A stretch of 25,361 bases of DNA from Bacteroidota bacterium (GCA_023436685.1 JAEZIL010000226.1:1-25361), one strand, 5' to 3'; shown: positions 15,274-23,516, numbered from the stretch's first letter. Numbers and translations are program-made. The notes: a model not told the origin generated them from the sequence alone.

Positions 15274-16443
15274 ATGACTGGAGCACCCATATATCTGGAT
15301 AATAATGCCACAACTCCTTGCGATCCAAGAGTACTGGAGGCTATGCTCCCCTATTTCACACAAAAATTTGGTAATGCTGCCAGCCATACGCATTCATTTG
15401 GATGGGTAGCTGAAGAAGCTGTTGATCAGGCTCGCGAACAGGTAGCAAAGCTGATAAATGCAGAACCTAATGAGATCATTTTCACATCGGGTGCCACTGA
15501 GGCTGGCAATCTTGCCATAAAGGGTGTAGCTGAATTGTATGCCAATAAAGGCAATCATATTATTACCTGCGCTACAGAACATAAAGCAGTATTAGATACT
15601 TGCAAGCGTATTGAACAGTTAGGTGGAGAAATAACATACTTGCCCGTTAATAGCGATGGTTTAGTTGACCTGCAAGAGCTTGAAAATGCTATTACTGGCA
15701 AAACTGTTCTTGTAGCCATTATGTATGGCAATAACGAAACCGGGGTAATACAACCCATTCATAAAATAAGCTCCATTACCCGCCAGCATAACGTATTGCT
15801 ATTTAGCGATGCTACTCAAGCAATAGGGAAAGTAGCGGTAGATGTGCAAGCTGAAGGTATAGATATTATGGCCTTCAGTGCACACAAAATGTATGGTCCT
15901 AAAGGCATTGGCGCATTATACGTACGCCGTAAAAATCCGCGTGTTCGCCTTGCAGCTCAAATAGAGGGCGGTGGGCATGAACGTGGTTTGAGGAGCGGTA
16001 CTCTTAACATACCTGGTATAGTAGGGTTTGGCAAAGCTTGCAAAATATGTATAGAAGAAATGCAGGAAGACGCAAAAAGGTTGACCTTCTTGCGAAACAA
16101 GCTTGAAGCAGCTTTGCTGGCTTTAGGGGGTATACATATAAACGGCTCAACCAACAAAAGGCTGCCTAATGTGAGCAATATGCGTTTCAATGGCATTAAT
16201 AGCAGTAGCATGATTAGCTATAATAAAAACATTGCTATGTCTACCGGCTCTGCTTGTACCTCGGCTTCCGGCCAACCATCTCATGTATTACAAGCCATGA
16301 GATTAGATACTGAATCATTAAGAAGTTCAATTCGCTTTTCGCTAGGACGCTTTACAACTGAAGCTGAAATCAATACTGCAATTAGTACTCTTAAAGAGTC
16401 TATAATGACATTACGCAGATTACCAGAATTTGAAAAACAATAA
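15274..16443 (+). CDS. iscS: Cysteine desulfurase (IscS/NifS family)
   Basis: PLP enzyme that removes sulfur from cysteine as an enzyme-bound persulfide for Fe-S cluster and thiolation pathways. The product has 389 residues. The N-terminus YLDNNATTPCDPRV is followed by GNAASHTHSFG. TSGATEAGN and TEHKAV (His103) come next. The PLP lysine is in SAHKMYGPKG (Lys205), and the catalytic cysteine is in STGSACTSASGQPSHVL (Cys328) within a long group-I-type loop. RSGTLNIPGIVGFG is present. These features place it with IscS/NifS rather than SufS. The A-type carrier gene follows after 42 bases. Genus-level use of IscS versus NifS naming is arbitrary here. Confidence 0.95.
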   Translation: MTGAPIYLDNNATTPCDPRVLEAMLPYFTQKFGNAASHTHSFGWVAEEAVDQAREQVAKLINAEPNEIIFTSGATEAGNLAIKGVAELYANKGNHIITCATEHKAVLDTCKRIEQLGGEITYLPVNSDGLVDLQELENAITGKTVLVAIMYGNNETGVIQPIHKISSITRQHNVLLFSDATQAIGKVAVDVQAEGIDIMAFSAHKMYGPKGIGALYVRRKNPRVRLAAQIEGGGHERGLRSGTLNIPGIVGFGKACKICIEEMQEDAKRLTFLRNKLEAALLALGGIHINGSTNKRLPNVSNMRFNGINSSSMISYNKNIAMSTGSACTSASGQPSHVLQAMRLDTESLRSSIRFSLGRFTTEAEINTAISTLKESIMTLRRLPEFEKQ

Positions 16444-16485
16444 TAATTTACAATTGAAAAGAGGTTTATTATAAAATAATTATCT

Positions 16486-16812
16486 ATGATCAGCATAAGT
16501 GAAAAGGCAAAAGAAAAGATAATAGAACTTAAAAAGAATGCAGCACTTGATGATGCTTACTTTTTAAGGGTAGGTGTAGTTGGTGGCGGGTGTTCAGGCC
16601 TATCTTATAAACTGGATTTCGATAATGAACAACAACCCAACGACCAAATTTTTGAGGATAAAGGGGTAAGAATTGTGACAGATTTAAAAAGCTTTCTTTA
16701 TTTATGTGATACCACACTTGATTTTTCTGATGGATTGAATGGTAAGGGATTTCATTTTATTAATCCGAACGCTAGCCGAACCTGTGGATGCGGCGAAAGT
16801 TTTGCCGTCTAA
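16486..16812 (+). CDS. A-type Fe-S cluster carrier (IscA/SufA/ErpA family)
   Basis: Small carrier that delivers Fe-S clusters to target apoproteins. The product has 108 residues, the usual size. The three ligand cysteines are in the expected positions: Cys36 in VGGGCSGLSYKL and Cys100/Cys102 in RTCGCGESF near the C-terminus. Sequence does not separate IscA, SufA and ErpA. It lies 42 bases downstream of iscS and is followed by a GC-rich hairpin terminator, so the two probably form one transcript. Confidence 0.93.
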   Translation: MISISEKAKEKIIELKKNAALDDAYFLRVGVVGGGCSGLSYKLDFDNEQQPNDQIFEDKGVRIVTDLKSFLYLCDTTLDFSDGLNGKGFHFINPNASRTCGCGESFAV

Positions 16813-16831
16813 CTTCTTTAAATTATATGGA

Positions 16832-16854
16832 AAAGGGCCCTGTAAGGGCCCTTT
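16832..16854 (+). terminator. Intrinsic terminator after the iscS operon
   Basis: AAAGGGCCC pairs with GGGCCCTTT (16832-16840 with 16846-16854; loop TGTAA). The stem has 9 bp and the T run is short. It lies 19 bases after the carrier-gene stop. Because the arms begin and end in A/T runs it could also serve the convergent minus-strand gene ending at 16896. Confidence 0.82.
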
Positions 16855-16895
16855 ATCTATCATTCAACCTCATAATCACACCTCACTGTCTTATC

Positions 16896-17309
16896 TTAAT
16901 TACCACCATCATTAGGCGGCAATACTACAGATGCATCCAAATAGTTGATATTGCGGATCTTATTTTTTTGCACACCATCATTTATTTTGGTTTCTTTTCC
17001 TTCATATGCTCCATTAGGATCATCATAACTAACTAAAAATCTTGGATTTCTCCTATTACTATTAACTGCTACAGGACGATAGCCCATATTTACCTGAGTA
17101 TTTAATAAACTCAGAGATGGATCGGGTGCCTCAGTAACAACTTGGGCACCTTGTTTTTGCTTTTTAGCAGAATGTTCGTCACATACCTTATATCCATTTC
17201 CGTGCATGCATACATTATAATTTATAGCATTGGCACTTTTTGTAGTTTGTGCAGTGGCATCTGCCTGGGATAAAAAGGCGATACCGAGTGCGAATATTAT
17301 CTGTTTCAT
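16896..17309 (-). CDS. Small secreted protein, unknown function (A)
   Basis: A 137-residue protein that I do not recognise. The first 20 residues (MKQIIFALGIAFLSQADATA) form a standard signal peptide, with Gln21 as the likely mature N-terminus. The mature part is polar and Asn/Lys-rich, with two cysteines (Cys34, Cys43) close enough for a disulfide in CMHGNGYKVC. There is no lipobox, membrane segment or known domain. It lies downstream of a second secreted protein on the same strand with a 152-base gap. The blocks TQVNMGY (71-77), VNSN (82-85) and SYDD (94-97) recur in that protein, so they may be diverged paralogues. No TAnnTTTG promoter was found. Confidence 0.7.
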   Translation of the reverse strand: MKQIIFALGIAFLSQADATAQTTKSANAINYNVCMHGNGYKVCDEHSAKKQKQGAQVVTEAPDPSLSLLNTQVNMGYRPVAVNSNRRNPRFLVSYDDPNGAYEGKETKINDGVQKNKIRNINYLDASVVLPPNDGGN

Positions 17310-17451
17310 AATATAAAATTTTAAGTGTTATTCGTTTCTACTTATTTCTATTCTACCTATTTGAAAATTATTCCTTTGACAAATAATATTGACAACCAGC
17401 ATTTTATAAAATTATTATCGAAAGACACATTGTAGAAATGCTGTGTTATTT

Positions 17452-17475
17452 CCCCATCTCATTATTTAGATGGGG
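17452..17475 (-). other. Hairpin overlapping the end of the secreted-protein gene
   Basis: CCCCATCT pairs with AGATGGGG (17452-17459 with 17468-17475; 8-base loop). On the minus strand the 5' arm encodes the last residues (TPS) and the stop codon sits in the loop. What follows is A-rich rather than T-rich, so it is not a classic terminator. It may protect the 3' end or halt ribosome-coupled transcription. Confidence 0.45.
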
Positions 17476-17833
17476 TGTTACCTACCTTAGGTATTTCATT
17501 ATAATAGGTAGGCTTAGTAAGGTTAAAATCTTCATATCCAAAAATGCTGATATTGTATTGCCTTTCAATATTTGATTCTACCCTGCCATTGGGATTTGAA
17601 TTAATTGGATTACTAAAACCAGGCGTTACGTAATATCCATTGCCTGTTAACTGTGTACTATTCATATCAATAGTATTGTCTTTATTATAAAACATACTAT
17701 TGTTTTGAAAAGACGCATTTTCCACCGTAGGAATATATGTTGCCGGCTGGTTAGTTACCGTACTGGCTTGTTGCGCAAGGCTATTAATTGTAAATAACCC
17801 TGAAATGATCGTAGTAAATAATATCCGTTTCAT
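17462..17833 (-). CDS. Small secreted protein, unknown function (B)
   Basis: A 123-residue protein of unknown function. The start at 17833 gives the signal peptide MKRILFTTIISGLFTINSLA with Gln21 as the likely mature N-terminus; the ATG two codons upstream only adds MY. The mature protein is rich in Asn, Tyr, Thr and Gln, lacks cysteine and has no recognisable domain. It shares short blocks in the same order with the downstream protein: TQLTGNGY (60-67), INSN (77-80) and GYED (99-102). AT-rich gaps of about 150 bases flank it. It sits, with its neighbour, inside the Fe-S assembly locus but in the opposite orientation, so a functional tie to Fe-S chemistry is not implied. Confidence 0.68.
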   Translation of the reverse strand: MKRILFTTIISGLFTINSLAQQASTVTNQPATYIPTVENASFQNNSMFYNKDNTIDMNSTQLTGNGYYVTPGFSNPINSNPNGRVESNIERQYNISIFGYEDFNLTKPTYYNEIPKVGNTPSK

Positions 17834-17936
17834 ATACACAATGCTTTAGTCATGTAATTCAGTAACTAAAATCGATCCCCGAACCTTATAATTTTGCCAA
17901 ATTGTATCTGTATTACTTATTATATTATTAGCCATA

Positions 17937-17971
17937 TTGATGGGCAAAACGGCATTTATTAAGTATTTTTG
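17937..17971 (+). promoter_or_regulatory. Probable nfu promoter
   Basis: TATTTTTG (17964-17971) matches the -7 consensus TAnnTTTG. A TTG (17937-17939) lies 24 bases upstream, slightly farther than usual. The ATG at 17989 is only 17 bases past the box, so the leader would be very short. Confidence 0.5.
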
Positions 17972-17988
17972 TAAAAATTTAGTTGCAG

Positions 17989-18579
17989 ATGTTAAAGACT
18001 GGAAATACTATAGTGAGTATTTATACTGAAATGACTCCAAACCCGGAGACTATGAAATTTGTTGCTAACAAATTATTATATCCCGGAAAAAGTATTGATT
18101 TTGCTGACGAAGCCAGCGCCGAACCCTCTCCTTTGGCTAAAGAACTATTTGCCTTCCCTTTTATACGCAGTGTATTTATAGCCAGCAACTTTGTTACGCT
18201 TACTAAAACGCCTGATACGCAATGGGATGAAGTAATACCGTCTATACGTGAATTCCTAAAACAATATTTAGAAGAAGGTAAAGTAGTAATAAACGAAGAT
18301 AAAGTTGTAGTTAAAAAACAAAGTAATGAAGTTAATGCTGATGATACAGATGTAGTTAAACGCATTAAAGAATTGCTTGAAAACTATGTGAAGCCAGCAG
18401 TAGAAATGGACGGTGGCGCCATTAGCTTTAAAGGGTATGATAATGGTGTAGTAAAATTGATGATGCAAGGTTCGTGCTCAGGTTGCCCGTCTTCTATGAT
18501 AACCCTTAAAGCAGGTATTGAAGGAATGATGAAACGTATGATACCTGAAGTACAGGAAGTTGTTGCAGAATCTGAATAA
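17989..18579 (+). CDS. nfu: Nfu-type Fe-S cluster carrier
   Basis: Fe-S scaffold/carrier of 196 residues. The N-terminal half (about 10-95; IYTEMTPNPETMKFVANK through FIRSVFIASNFVTLTK) is the Nfu N-terminal domain of mitochondrial-type Nfu. The C-terminal half (about 120-190) is the NifU C-terminal domain, with VKPAVEMDGGAISFKGYDNGVVKLMMQGSC and the cluster-binding pair CSGC (Cys163, Cys166). E. coli NfuA instead fuses the C-domain to a degenerate A-type domain, so this is the Nfu1-like architecture. I prefer ATG 17989 over an in-frame TTG two codons upstream. The nearby iscS and A-type carrier place it in the same pathway. It has its own promoter and terminator. Confidence 0.93.
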   Translation: MLKTGNTIVSIYTEMTPNPETMKFVANKLLYPGKSIDFADEASAEPSPLAKELFAFPFIRSVFIASNFVTLTKTPDTQWDEVIPSIREFLKQYLEEGKVVINEDKVVVKKQSNEVNADDTDVVKRIKELLENYVKPAVEMDGGAISFKGYDNGVVKLMMQGSCSGCPSSMITLKAGIEGMMKRMIPEVQEVVAESE

Positions 18580-18604
18580 TACTAAAACATAAAAAAATCT
18601 TCTG

Positions 18605-18630
18605 ACGGTAGCCAATTGGCTACCGTTTAT
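18605..18630 (+). terminator. Intrinsic terminator after nfu
   Basis: A perfect 22-base palindrome (18605-18626), forming a 9-bp stem ACGGTAGCC/GGCTACCGT with loop AATT, is followed by TTATATTTT. It starts 25 bases past the nfu stop and separates nfu from manC. Confidence 0.85.
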
Positions 18631-18684
18631 ATTTTATAGTATGTACTGTTTATCTTATTTTTAAGCATCTTAGCTCACACAATA

Positions 18685-19770
18685 ATGAGTATTCAAAATA
18701 ACTACGAAGCGATAATGGCCGGTGGCATTGGCAGTCGCTTTTGGCCAGTTAGCCGCACTAAACATCCCAAACAATTTATTGATCTGCTTGGTACAGGACG
18801 CTCTCTTATTCAATGGACCTACCACCGATTCAAGCATATTTGCCCTAAGGAAAACATTTATTTTATAACCAATCAGCAATATATTGCTACACTTAAAGAG
18901 CAAATACCTGAAGTGAGTGATGAAAATATCATTAGCGAACCATCACGAAAAAATACAGCTCCATGTGCCGCTTATTTTGCTCATAAAATGCTGGCCTTAA
19001 ATCCTAATGCTAACATCATTATGTCACCTGCAGATCATCTGATAATGGATGAGCGTGCATTTGAACGCACCTGTTACGATGCTTTAGATTTTGTTGCTAA
19101 AAACGATGCGTTACTAACGCTAGGCATTAAGCCTACCAGGCCTGATACAGGTTATGGCTATATACAATATGATGTTGAAGATGAGATAGATAAAGTTTAC
19201 CGCGTTAAAACCTTTACCGAAAAACCATCTTTGGATCTTGCACGTACTTTTTTAAAAAGCGGCGATTTCCTGTGGAATTCTGGCATATTTGTTTGGAATG
19301 TTAAGACAATAGTAAATGAGCTTGAAAAACATTTGCCCGAAATGAATGAAGTATTTGAGCAAGCAAAGGATGTATATAATACTCCTAACGAGGCGGCTGT
19401 TATTAATGATTTATACTCTCAATGCACTAATATTTCTATCGATTATGGTATCATGGAAAAAGCTAAAAACGTGTATGTAATCCCATCCTATTTTGGTTGG
19501 TGCGACCTTGGTACCTGGGAAAGTGCTTATGACAATTCAGACAAGGATTATTTGGGCAACGCGGTGTATGGAAGCAACGTAATGATAATTGATGCCACAG
19601 AGTGTATGGTGAAGGCCCCTGATAAAAAGCTTGTTGTATTGCAAGGGTTGGAGCAGTTTATCGTAATTGACACGCCCGATGTATTGTTGGTTTGTGAACG
19701 CAGCCGCGAACAACAGATAAAGGAATATGTAGCTGAAGTAAAACGTAATAAGGGCGAAAATTATCTGTAG
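18685..19770 (+). CDS. manC: Mannose-1-phosphate guanylyltransferase
   Basis: Makes GDP-mannose from GTP and mannose-1-phosphate, the donor precursor for mannose, fucose and rhamnose-type glycans. The product has 361 residues, the nucleotidyltransferase-only form without the C-terminal isomerase domain of bifunctional ManC/AlgA. The pyrophosphorylase signature is AGGIGSRFWPVSRTKHPKQF near the N-terminus. SEPSRKNTAP, MSPADHLI, PDTGYGYI, FTEKP and LWNSGIFVW follow in family order. The start is ATG at 18685 in an AT-rich stretch; no promoter consensus was seen. The next gene begins one base after its stop, so it heads a three-gene operon. Confidence 0.94.
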   Translation: MSIQNNYEAIMAGGIGSRFWPVSRTKHPKQFIDLLGTGRSLIQWTYHRFKHICPKENIYFITNQQYIATLKEQIPEVSDENIISEPSRKNTAPCAAYFAHKMLALNPNANIIMSPADHLIMDERAFERTCYDALDFVAKNDALLTLGIKPTRPDTGYGYIQYDVEDEIDKVYRVKTFTEKPSLDLARTFLKSGDFLWNSGIFVWNVKTIVNELEKHLPEMNEVFEQAKDVYNTPNEAAVINDLYSQCTNISIDYGIMEKAKNVYVIPSYFGWCDLGTWESAYDNSDKDYLGNAVYGSNVMIIDATECMVKAPDKKLVVLQGLEQFIVIDTPDVLLVCERSREQQIKEYVAEVKRNKGENYL

Positions 19771-19771
19771 C

Positions 19772-20929
19772 ATGCAATTACCGCGCAAGCATTCAGTCGA
19801 AGGCACTACGATTTTTACAGTAATGAGTAGCTTAGCTCAGCAATACAGTGCTATCAATTTATCGCAGGGATTCCCGGACTTCCCGATAGATGAACAATTA
19901 GGATCGCTCCTACAGGAGGCTGCCAATAGCGGTTTTAACCAATATGCGCCCATGCCCGGCCTACCTTTATTGCGTGATGCAATTGCTGCAGACTTTGCAA
20001 AACGTTATAGTGTTACCATAAATCCTGATACGGAAATAACCATAACCCCCGGTGCTACCTACGCCATATATACAGCTTTTACAGCCCTACTACAGCCAGG
20101 AGATGAGGTAATAGTTTTGGAGCCTGCTTACGACAGCTATATCCCTAATATAGAAATGAATGGCGCAACCCCTGTTATTGTTAGCCTGACAACGCCAACA
20201 TTTGAGGTTGATTGGAACAAAGTTCAGGCGGCAATTACTAACAATACAAGGGCCATTATCGTTAATACGCCACACAACCCCACAGGCACCATATGGAGTA
20301 AAGAAGATTGGGATCAACTTGCCGAACTGGTTCGTAATACAAATATCGTGATACTCTCAGACGAAGTGTATGAACAACTCATTTTTGATGGCCGGAAGCA
20401 TTACAGTATATTACAACACCCAGAGCTTAAATTGCGCAGCTTTGCACTTTATTCTTTTGGAAAAGTATTTCATAATACCGGCTGGAAAATAGGCTATTGC
20501 CTGGCAGCACCCCAGTTAACACAGGCATTCAGAAAAATCCATCAGTTCCTTTGTTTCTCAGTTAATACACCAGCGCAGTATGCTCTTGCTAAATACCTTT
20601 CTCACTCGACACCACCTAACATTACCCAACTTATACAAGGCAAAAGAGACCTGTTTCTGAAGCACTTAAAAGAAACTCCTTTTACAATTCACCAACCGGC
20701 TGCCGGCAGCTATTTTCAAACGGTTAGCTACGCCTCTATAAGTGATATGCCCGATACTGAATTTGCAAAATGGCTTACAATAGAGTATGGCGTAGCTACT
20801 ATTCCTATCAGCGCTTTTTACAGCAGTAAAAAAGATGACAAGCTAATACGGTTCTGCTTTGCTAAAAACGATGAGACTTTATTGAATGCCTTTAGCGCAT
20901 TGCAACAATTAAGAGCCGTAACTATCTAA
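19772..20929 (+). CDS. PLP-dependent aminotransferase, methionine aminotransferase (YbdL) type
   Basis: Class I/II aminotransferase of 385 residues. Strong block-by-block similarity to E. coli YbdL (methionine aminotransferase) is visible: GTTIFTVMSSLAQQYSAINLSQGFPDF, FNQYAPMPG, NTPHNPTGT (Asn169), SDEVYEQLIF (Asp197, Tyr200), YSFGKVFHNTGWKIGY with the PLP lysine Lys231, KIHQFLCFSVNTPAQ and KLIRFCFAK. YbdL-like enzymes also accept aromatic and kynurenine substrates, so specificity is not certain. It begins one base after the manC stop and ends three bases before the glycosyltransferase gene, an unexpected placement among sugar genes. A role in returning ketomethylthiobutyrate to methionine is a family inference. 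Confidence 0.9.
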   Translation: MQLPRKHSVEGTTIFTVMSSLAQQYSAINLSQGFPDFPIDEQLGSLLQEAANSGFNQYAPMPGLPLLRDAIAADFAKRYSVTINPDTEITITPGATYAIYTAFTALLQPGDEVIVLEPAYDSYIPNIEMNGATPVIVSLTTPTFEVDWNKVQAAITNNTRAIIVNTPHNPTGTIWSKEDWDQLAELVRNTNIVILSDEVYEQLIFDGRKHYSILQHPELKLRSFALYSFGKVFHNTGWKIGYCLAAPQLTQAFRKIHQFLCFSVNTPAQYALAKYLSHSTPPNITQLIQGKRDLFLKHLKETPFTIHQPAAGSYFQTVSYASISDMPDTEFAKWLTIEYGVATIPISAFYSSKKDDKLIRFCFAKNDETLLNAFSALQQLRAVTI

Positions 20930-20932
20930 ACT

Positions 20933-22708
20933 ATGCCCTCAACCCTCCTGAAAACATTCAAGGTTATTATCATCATAATTATCCTTGTACTGTTTGGCCG
21001 TATCGGCTATGTTTTGCTTACCAATTCCTATCCCGATGTGCTAGCAAGGGTATTGGGCAAAATGTATAAAGGTGATGCTTTTGATCTTGTATTGAATGAC
21101 CCTGTTTACCTGTACACATACAAGGTGCTTAAAATATTAATACCACTACTTACTGTGTATATTTTTTTCAGGCTGTTGAGATATGCATTTACTACTAATA
21201 AGCCTGTATTTTTTTCAGGTGAAGACAAACCCTTTTATTGGATAAAAGCATCCTTGCATGAAAATAAATATTGGTTCAAACAGTTGGATCGTCCTGTTAA
21301 ATTCAGTCTTATATGGCTTTTAGCTATACAGGCGCTATCCTTTCTATACCTAATAATTACTATACCATATCACTATGATGAAGCATGGACCTATACCAAT
21401 TTTTGTGGCAATAGTATTATTTCTACACTTACATACTACCCTGCGCCCAACAACCATATCTTATTCAACCTGATAGCTAACTATACATTATACCTTCCTA
21501 TAGATGAGATAATAGCTATCCGGCTACCAAGTTACATAGCCAGTTTATTTGCTACATGGTATTTTTTCAAGTTGGTAGCAAAACTATTTTCAAACAGCAT
21601 TAGCCTGTTATGTACCCTATTGTTCACTTTTTCATATTGTATTATCGTATACAGCATACAAGCAAGAGGTTATGCCTTACTAGTCTTTTTTAGTTTAATG
21701 TGCATATATGCTTTCGTCAATATAGTTGCCGGCCGGCAAGTCAATAAATACCTGGTGGTTTATTCACTAGCCACTATCGGAGGCTTCGTTACCATTCCAT
21801 CGTTTTTATATTTCTACCTACCAGCTAGCCTGGTTTTATTCTTCATATTGCTTATCAATAAAAAAAATCAACATGTTCGGGGCTTGGTACTAAGTGGTAT
21901 AAGTTCTGCTATAATAACCTTATTATTCTACCTTCCAATTATATTGCTCATGGGGGGAGATACCCTGACCGAGAATAATGGTGTGATAAAACGTAGTTAT
22001 GACTATATCGTAGCTAACATGTATGAACATTTTACTCAAACATGGGCATTTTTAACTGGTATTGAAAATATTAATTTATTCTGGTTGAGCCTTTTATTAG
22101 CAGGCCCTGCTTTCTTTTTGTTTGGGAAGAATAGGTTAAAACGGCATATAGCCTTGCTATGTATAGTATTACTTCTCTCACCACTCCCCATACTTCTTAT
22201 ACACCAGGTCATTCCTTTTGCGCGTACATGGATATTCTTATCAGTACCTCTATACATTAGTATTGGGTATTTATTGAGTTTAATAGCTCCGCTATTAAAA
22301 AGCATCCAATTAAAACATCCGCTCCAAACTGTGATTTATACTGCAGTAGTCATCACATACGGCATTGGGGCTACATTAAGGTTTGTGAACGAACATAGGG
22401 AATCTAATGCTATTGACTACGTGTCACGTGAATATGTTCAGCTTATAAAGCCCTATTACGGCAACATACAGTTAATCAGGTTCAACCCGGATAATATGGG
22501 TTTTTATCTTGCCGAAAATATTCAGTTTGAAATATTCAGGCAAACCGGCAAAAAAATAACCTTGTATTATTTAGATAAGATAGATCCTCCCAATAGCGAA
22601 TTAATCGTACTGCCTGTATCCGATTTGAAGACCCCAATACCGCTAACATACAAGCCAATTGGCTTTAGCAATAACTTTTTCAAAGTATATCTTAGAAATG
22701 ATCTCTGA
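20933..22708 (+). CDS. GT-C type membrane glycosyltransferase (GT39/ArnT-like)
   Basis: A 591-residue polytopic membrane protein with about a dozen hydrophobic helices. The acidic catalytic-site pair of GT-C enzymes is seen as YHYDEAWTYTNF (Asp149-Glu150) after the first core helix, followed by PAPNNHILFNLI and IRLPSYIASLFATW, the usual ArnT/PMT-like order. A hydrophilic C-terminal domain of about 110 residues follows the last helix. The first 120 residues add two extra helices before the core. Such enzymes use polyprenyl-phosphate sugars. Linkage to manC suggests a mannose-derived donor, but that is inference. Its 3' end overlaps the convergent transporter gene by 17 bases. Confidence 0.75.
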   Translation: MPSTLLKTFKVIIIIIILVLFGRIGYVLLTNSYPDVLARVLGKMYKGDAFDLVLNDPVYLYTYKVLKILIPLLTVYIFFRLLRYAFTTNKPVFFSGEDKPFYWIKASLHENKYWFKQLDRPVKFSLIWLLAIQALSFLYLIITIPYHYDEAWTYTNFCGNSIISTLTYYPAPNNHILFNLIANYTLYLPIDEIIAIRLPSYIASLFATWYFFKLVAKLFSNSISLLCTLLFTFSYCIIVYSIQARGYALLVFFSLMCIYAFVNIVAGRQVNKYLVVYSLATIGGFVTIPSFLYFYLPASLVLFFILLINKKNQHVRGLVLSGISSAIITLLFYLPIILLMGGDTLTENNGVIKRSYDYIVANMYEHFTQTWAFLTGIENINLFWLSLLLAGPAFFLFGKNRLKRHIALLCIVLLLSPLPILLIHQVIPFARTWIFLSVPLYISIGYLLSLIAPLLKSIQLKHPLQTVIYTAVVITYGIGATLRFVNEHRESNAIDYVSREYVQLIKPYYGNIQLIRFNPDNMGFYLAENIQFEIFRQTGKKITLYYLDKIDPPNSELIVLPVSDLKTPIPLTYKPIGFSNNFFKVYLRNDL

Positions 22709-23462
22709 GGTGCTCGTATGCCAGTTTCGTTATTAACAATGATACCACCACAATAAAAAACACTCTTATATATCGGCTACCTTTCTTTAGTGCAAATTGA
22801 GCACCTGTGTAGTTGCCCAGCATATTACTAACCCCTACAGGAATAGCTATCTCCCAAATAATACTGCCTTTTACAAAAAAGAATATTAATGCTGATATAT
22901 TGGTAATGCAATTGATGATCTTAGCATTGGCCGATGCATGCAGGAAATCATATCCGAAAAGTGAGATGAAGGCAAATACAAAAAAACTGCCTGTGCCAGG
23001 CCCTATTAAACCATCGTAAAACCCAATGCATAGCCCTGTAGCAATAGCATATACATAGTACCTGATTTTAGTTAAGCTCTTCTGCTGATGATGCAGGCCA
23101 AAGTTCTTGCGAAAGATAGTATAGACCAGCACCAGCAATAGTATACAAATGATAACCGGCATGAACTGCTCTTTGTGTACATGGCTTACCAGCAATGCAC
23201 CACTGAAAGAACCCACAAATGCTGCCAGCAAAGCAGGTGTAAGATGCCCCCAATCGATAGTGACCCGTTTCATATATTTCACTGCCGACACGCTGGTGCC
23301 TAAAAACGAAGCCGTTTTATTGGTAGCTAAGGTTTGCGCTAAACCTAGCTGCGGTAGCAATATGAACATAGCGGGTAATTGTATTAACCCACCACCGCCT
23401 ACCATGGCTTCAATAAAACCTGCCAGGAATGCAAATAAAAAAAGCAGTACCATCTCCAACAT
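22692..23462 (-). CDS. TauE/SafE (TSUP) family transporter
   Basis: An inner-membrane protein of 256 residues with about eight helices in two repeats. The family's signature glycine-rich motifs appear in both halves: VGGGGLIQLPAMF (about 21-33) and GFYDGLIGPGTGSFF (about 146-160). TSUP proteins export sulfoacetate, sulfite or other organosulfur anions, and the substrate here is unknown. It is separated from the upstream mqnC by an intrinsic terminator, and no promoter consensus is visible in the 58-base gap. Its stop lies inside the convergent glycosyltransferase gene. An alternative ATG three codons in is possible. Confidence 0.88.
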   Translation of the reverse strand: MLEMVLLFLFAFLAGFIEAMVGGGGLIQLPAMFILLPQLGLAQTLATNKTASFLGTSVSAVKYMKRVTIDWGHLTPALLAAFVGSFSGALLVSHVHKEQFMPVIICILLLVLVYTIFRKNFGLHHQQKSLTKIRYYVYAIATGLCIGFYDGLIGPGTGSFFVFAFISLFGYDFLHASANAKIINCITNISALIFFFVKGSIIWEIAIPVGVSNMLGNYTGAQFALKKGSRYIRVFFIVVVSLLITKLAYEHLRDHF

Positions 23463-23484
23463 GGCGTTAAAGTACTATTTAAAG

Positions 23485-23516
23485 GCAAAAAATTAGCCGC
23501 TTGGCAGCGGCTAATT
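23485..23516 (-). terminator. Intrinsic terminator after mqnC
   Basis: A perfect 11-bp stem AATTAGCCGCT/AGCGGCTAATT (23491-23501 with 23506-23516; 4-base loop) is followed on the minus strand by a run of Ts. It begins four bases after the mqnC stop. Its TTAGCCGCT arm is identical to that of the gyrB terminator. Confidence 0.88.

Noticed and set aside
17397..17443. Inverted repeat CAGCATTT/AAATGCTG between the two secreted-protein genes
   Set aside because: Eight base pairs with a 31-base loop in very AT-rich DNA; no T tail and no other support.
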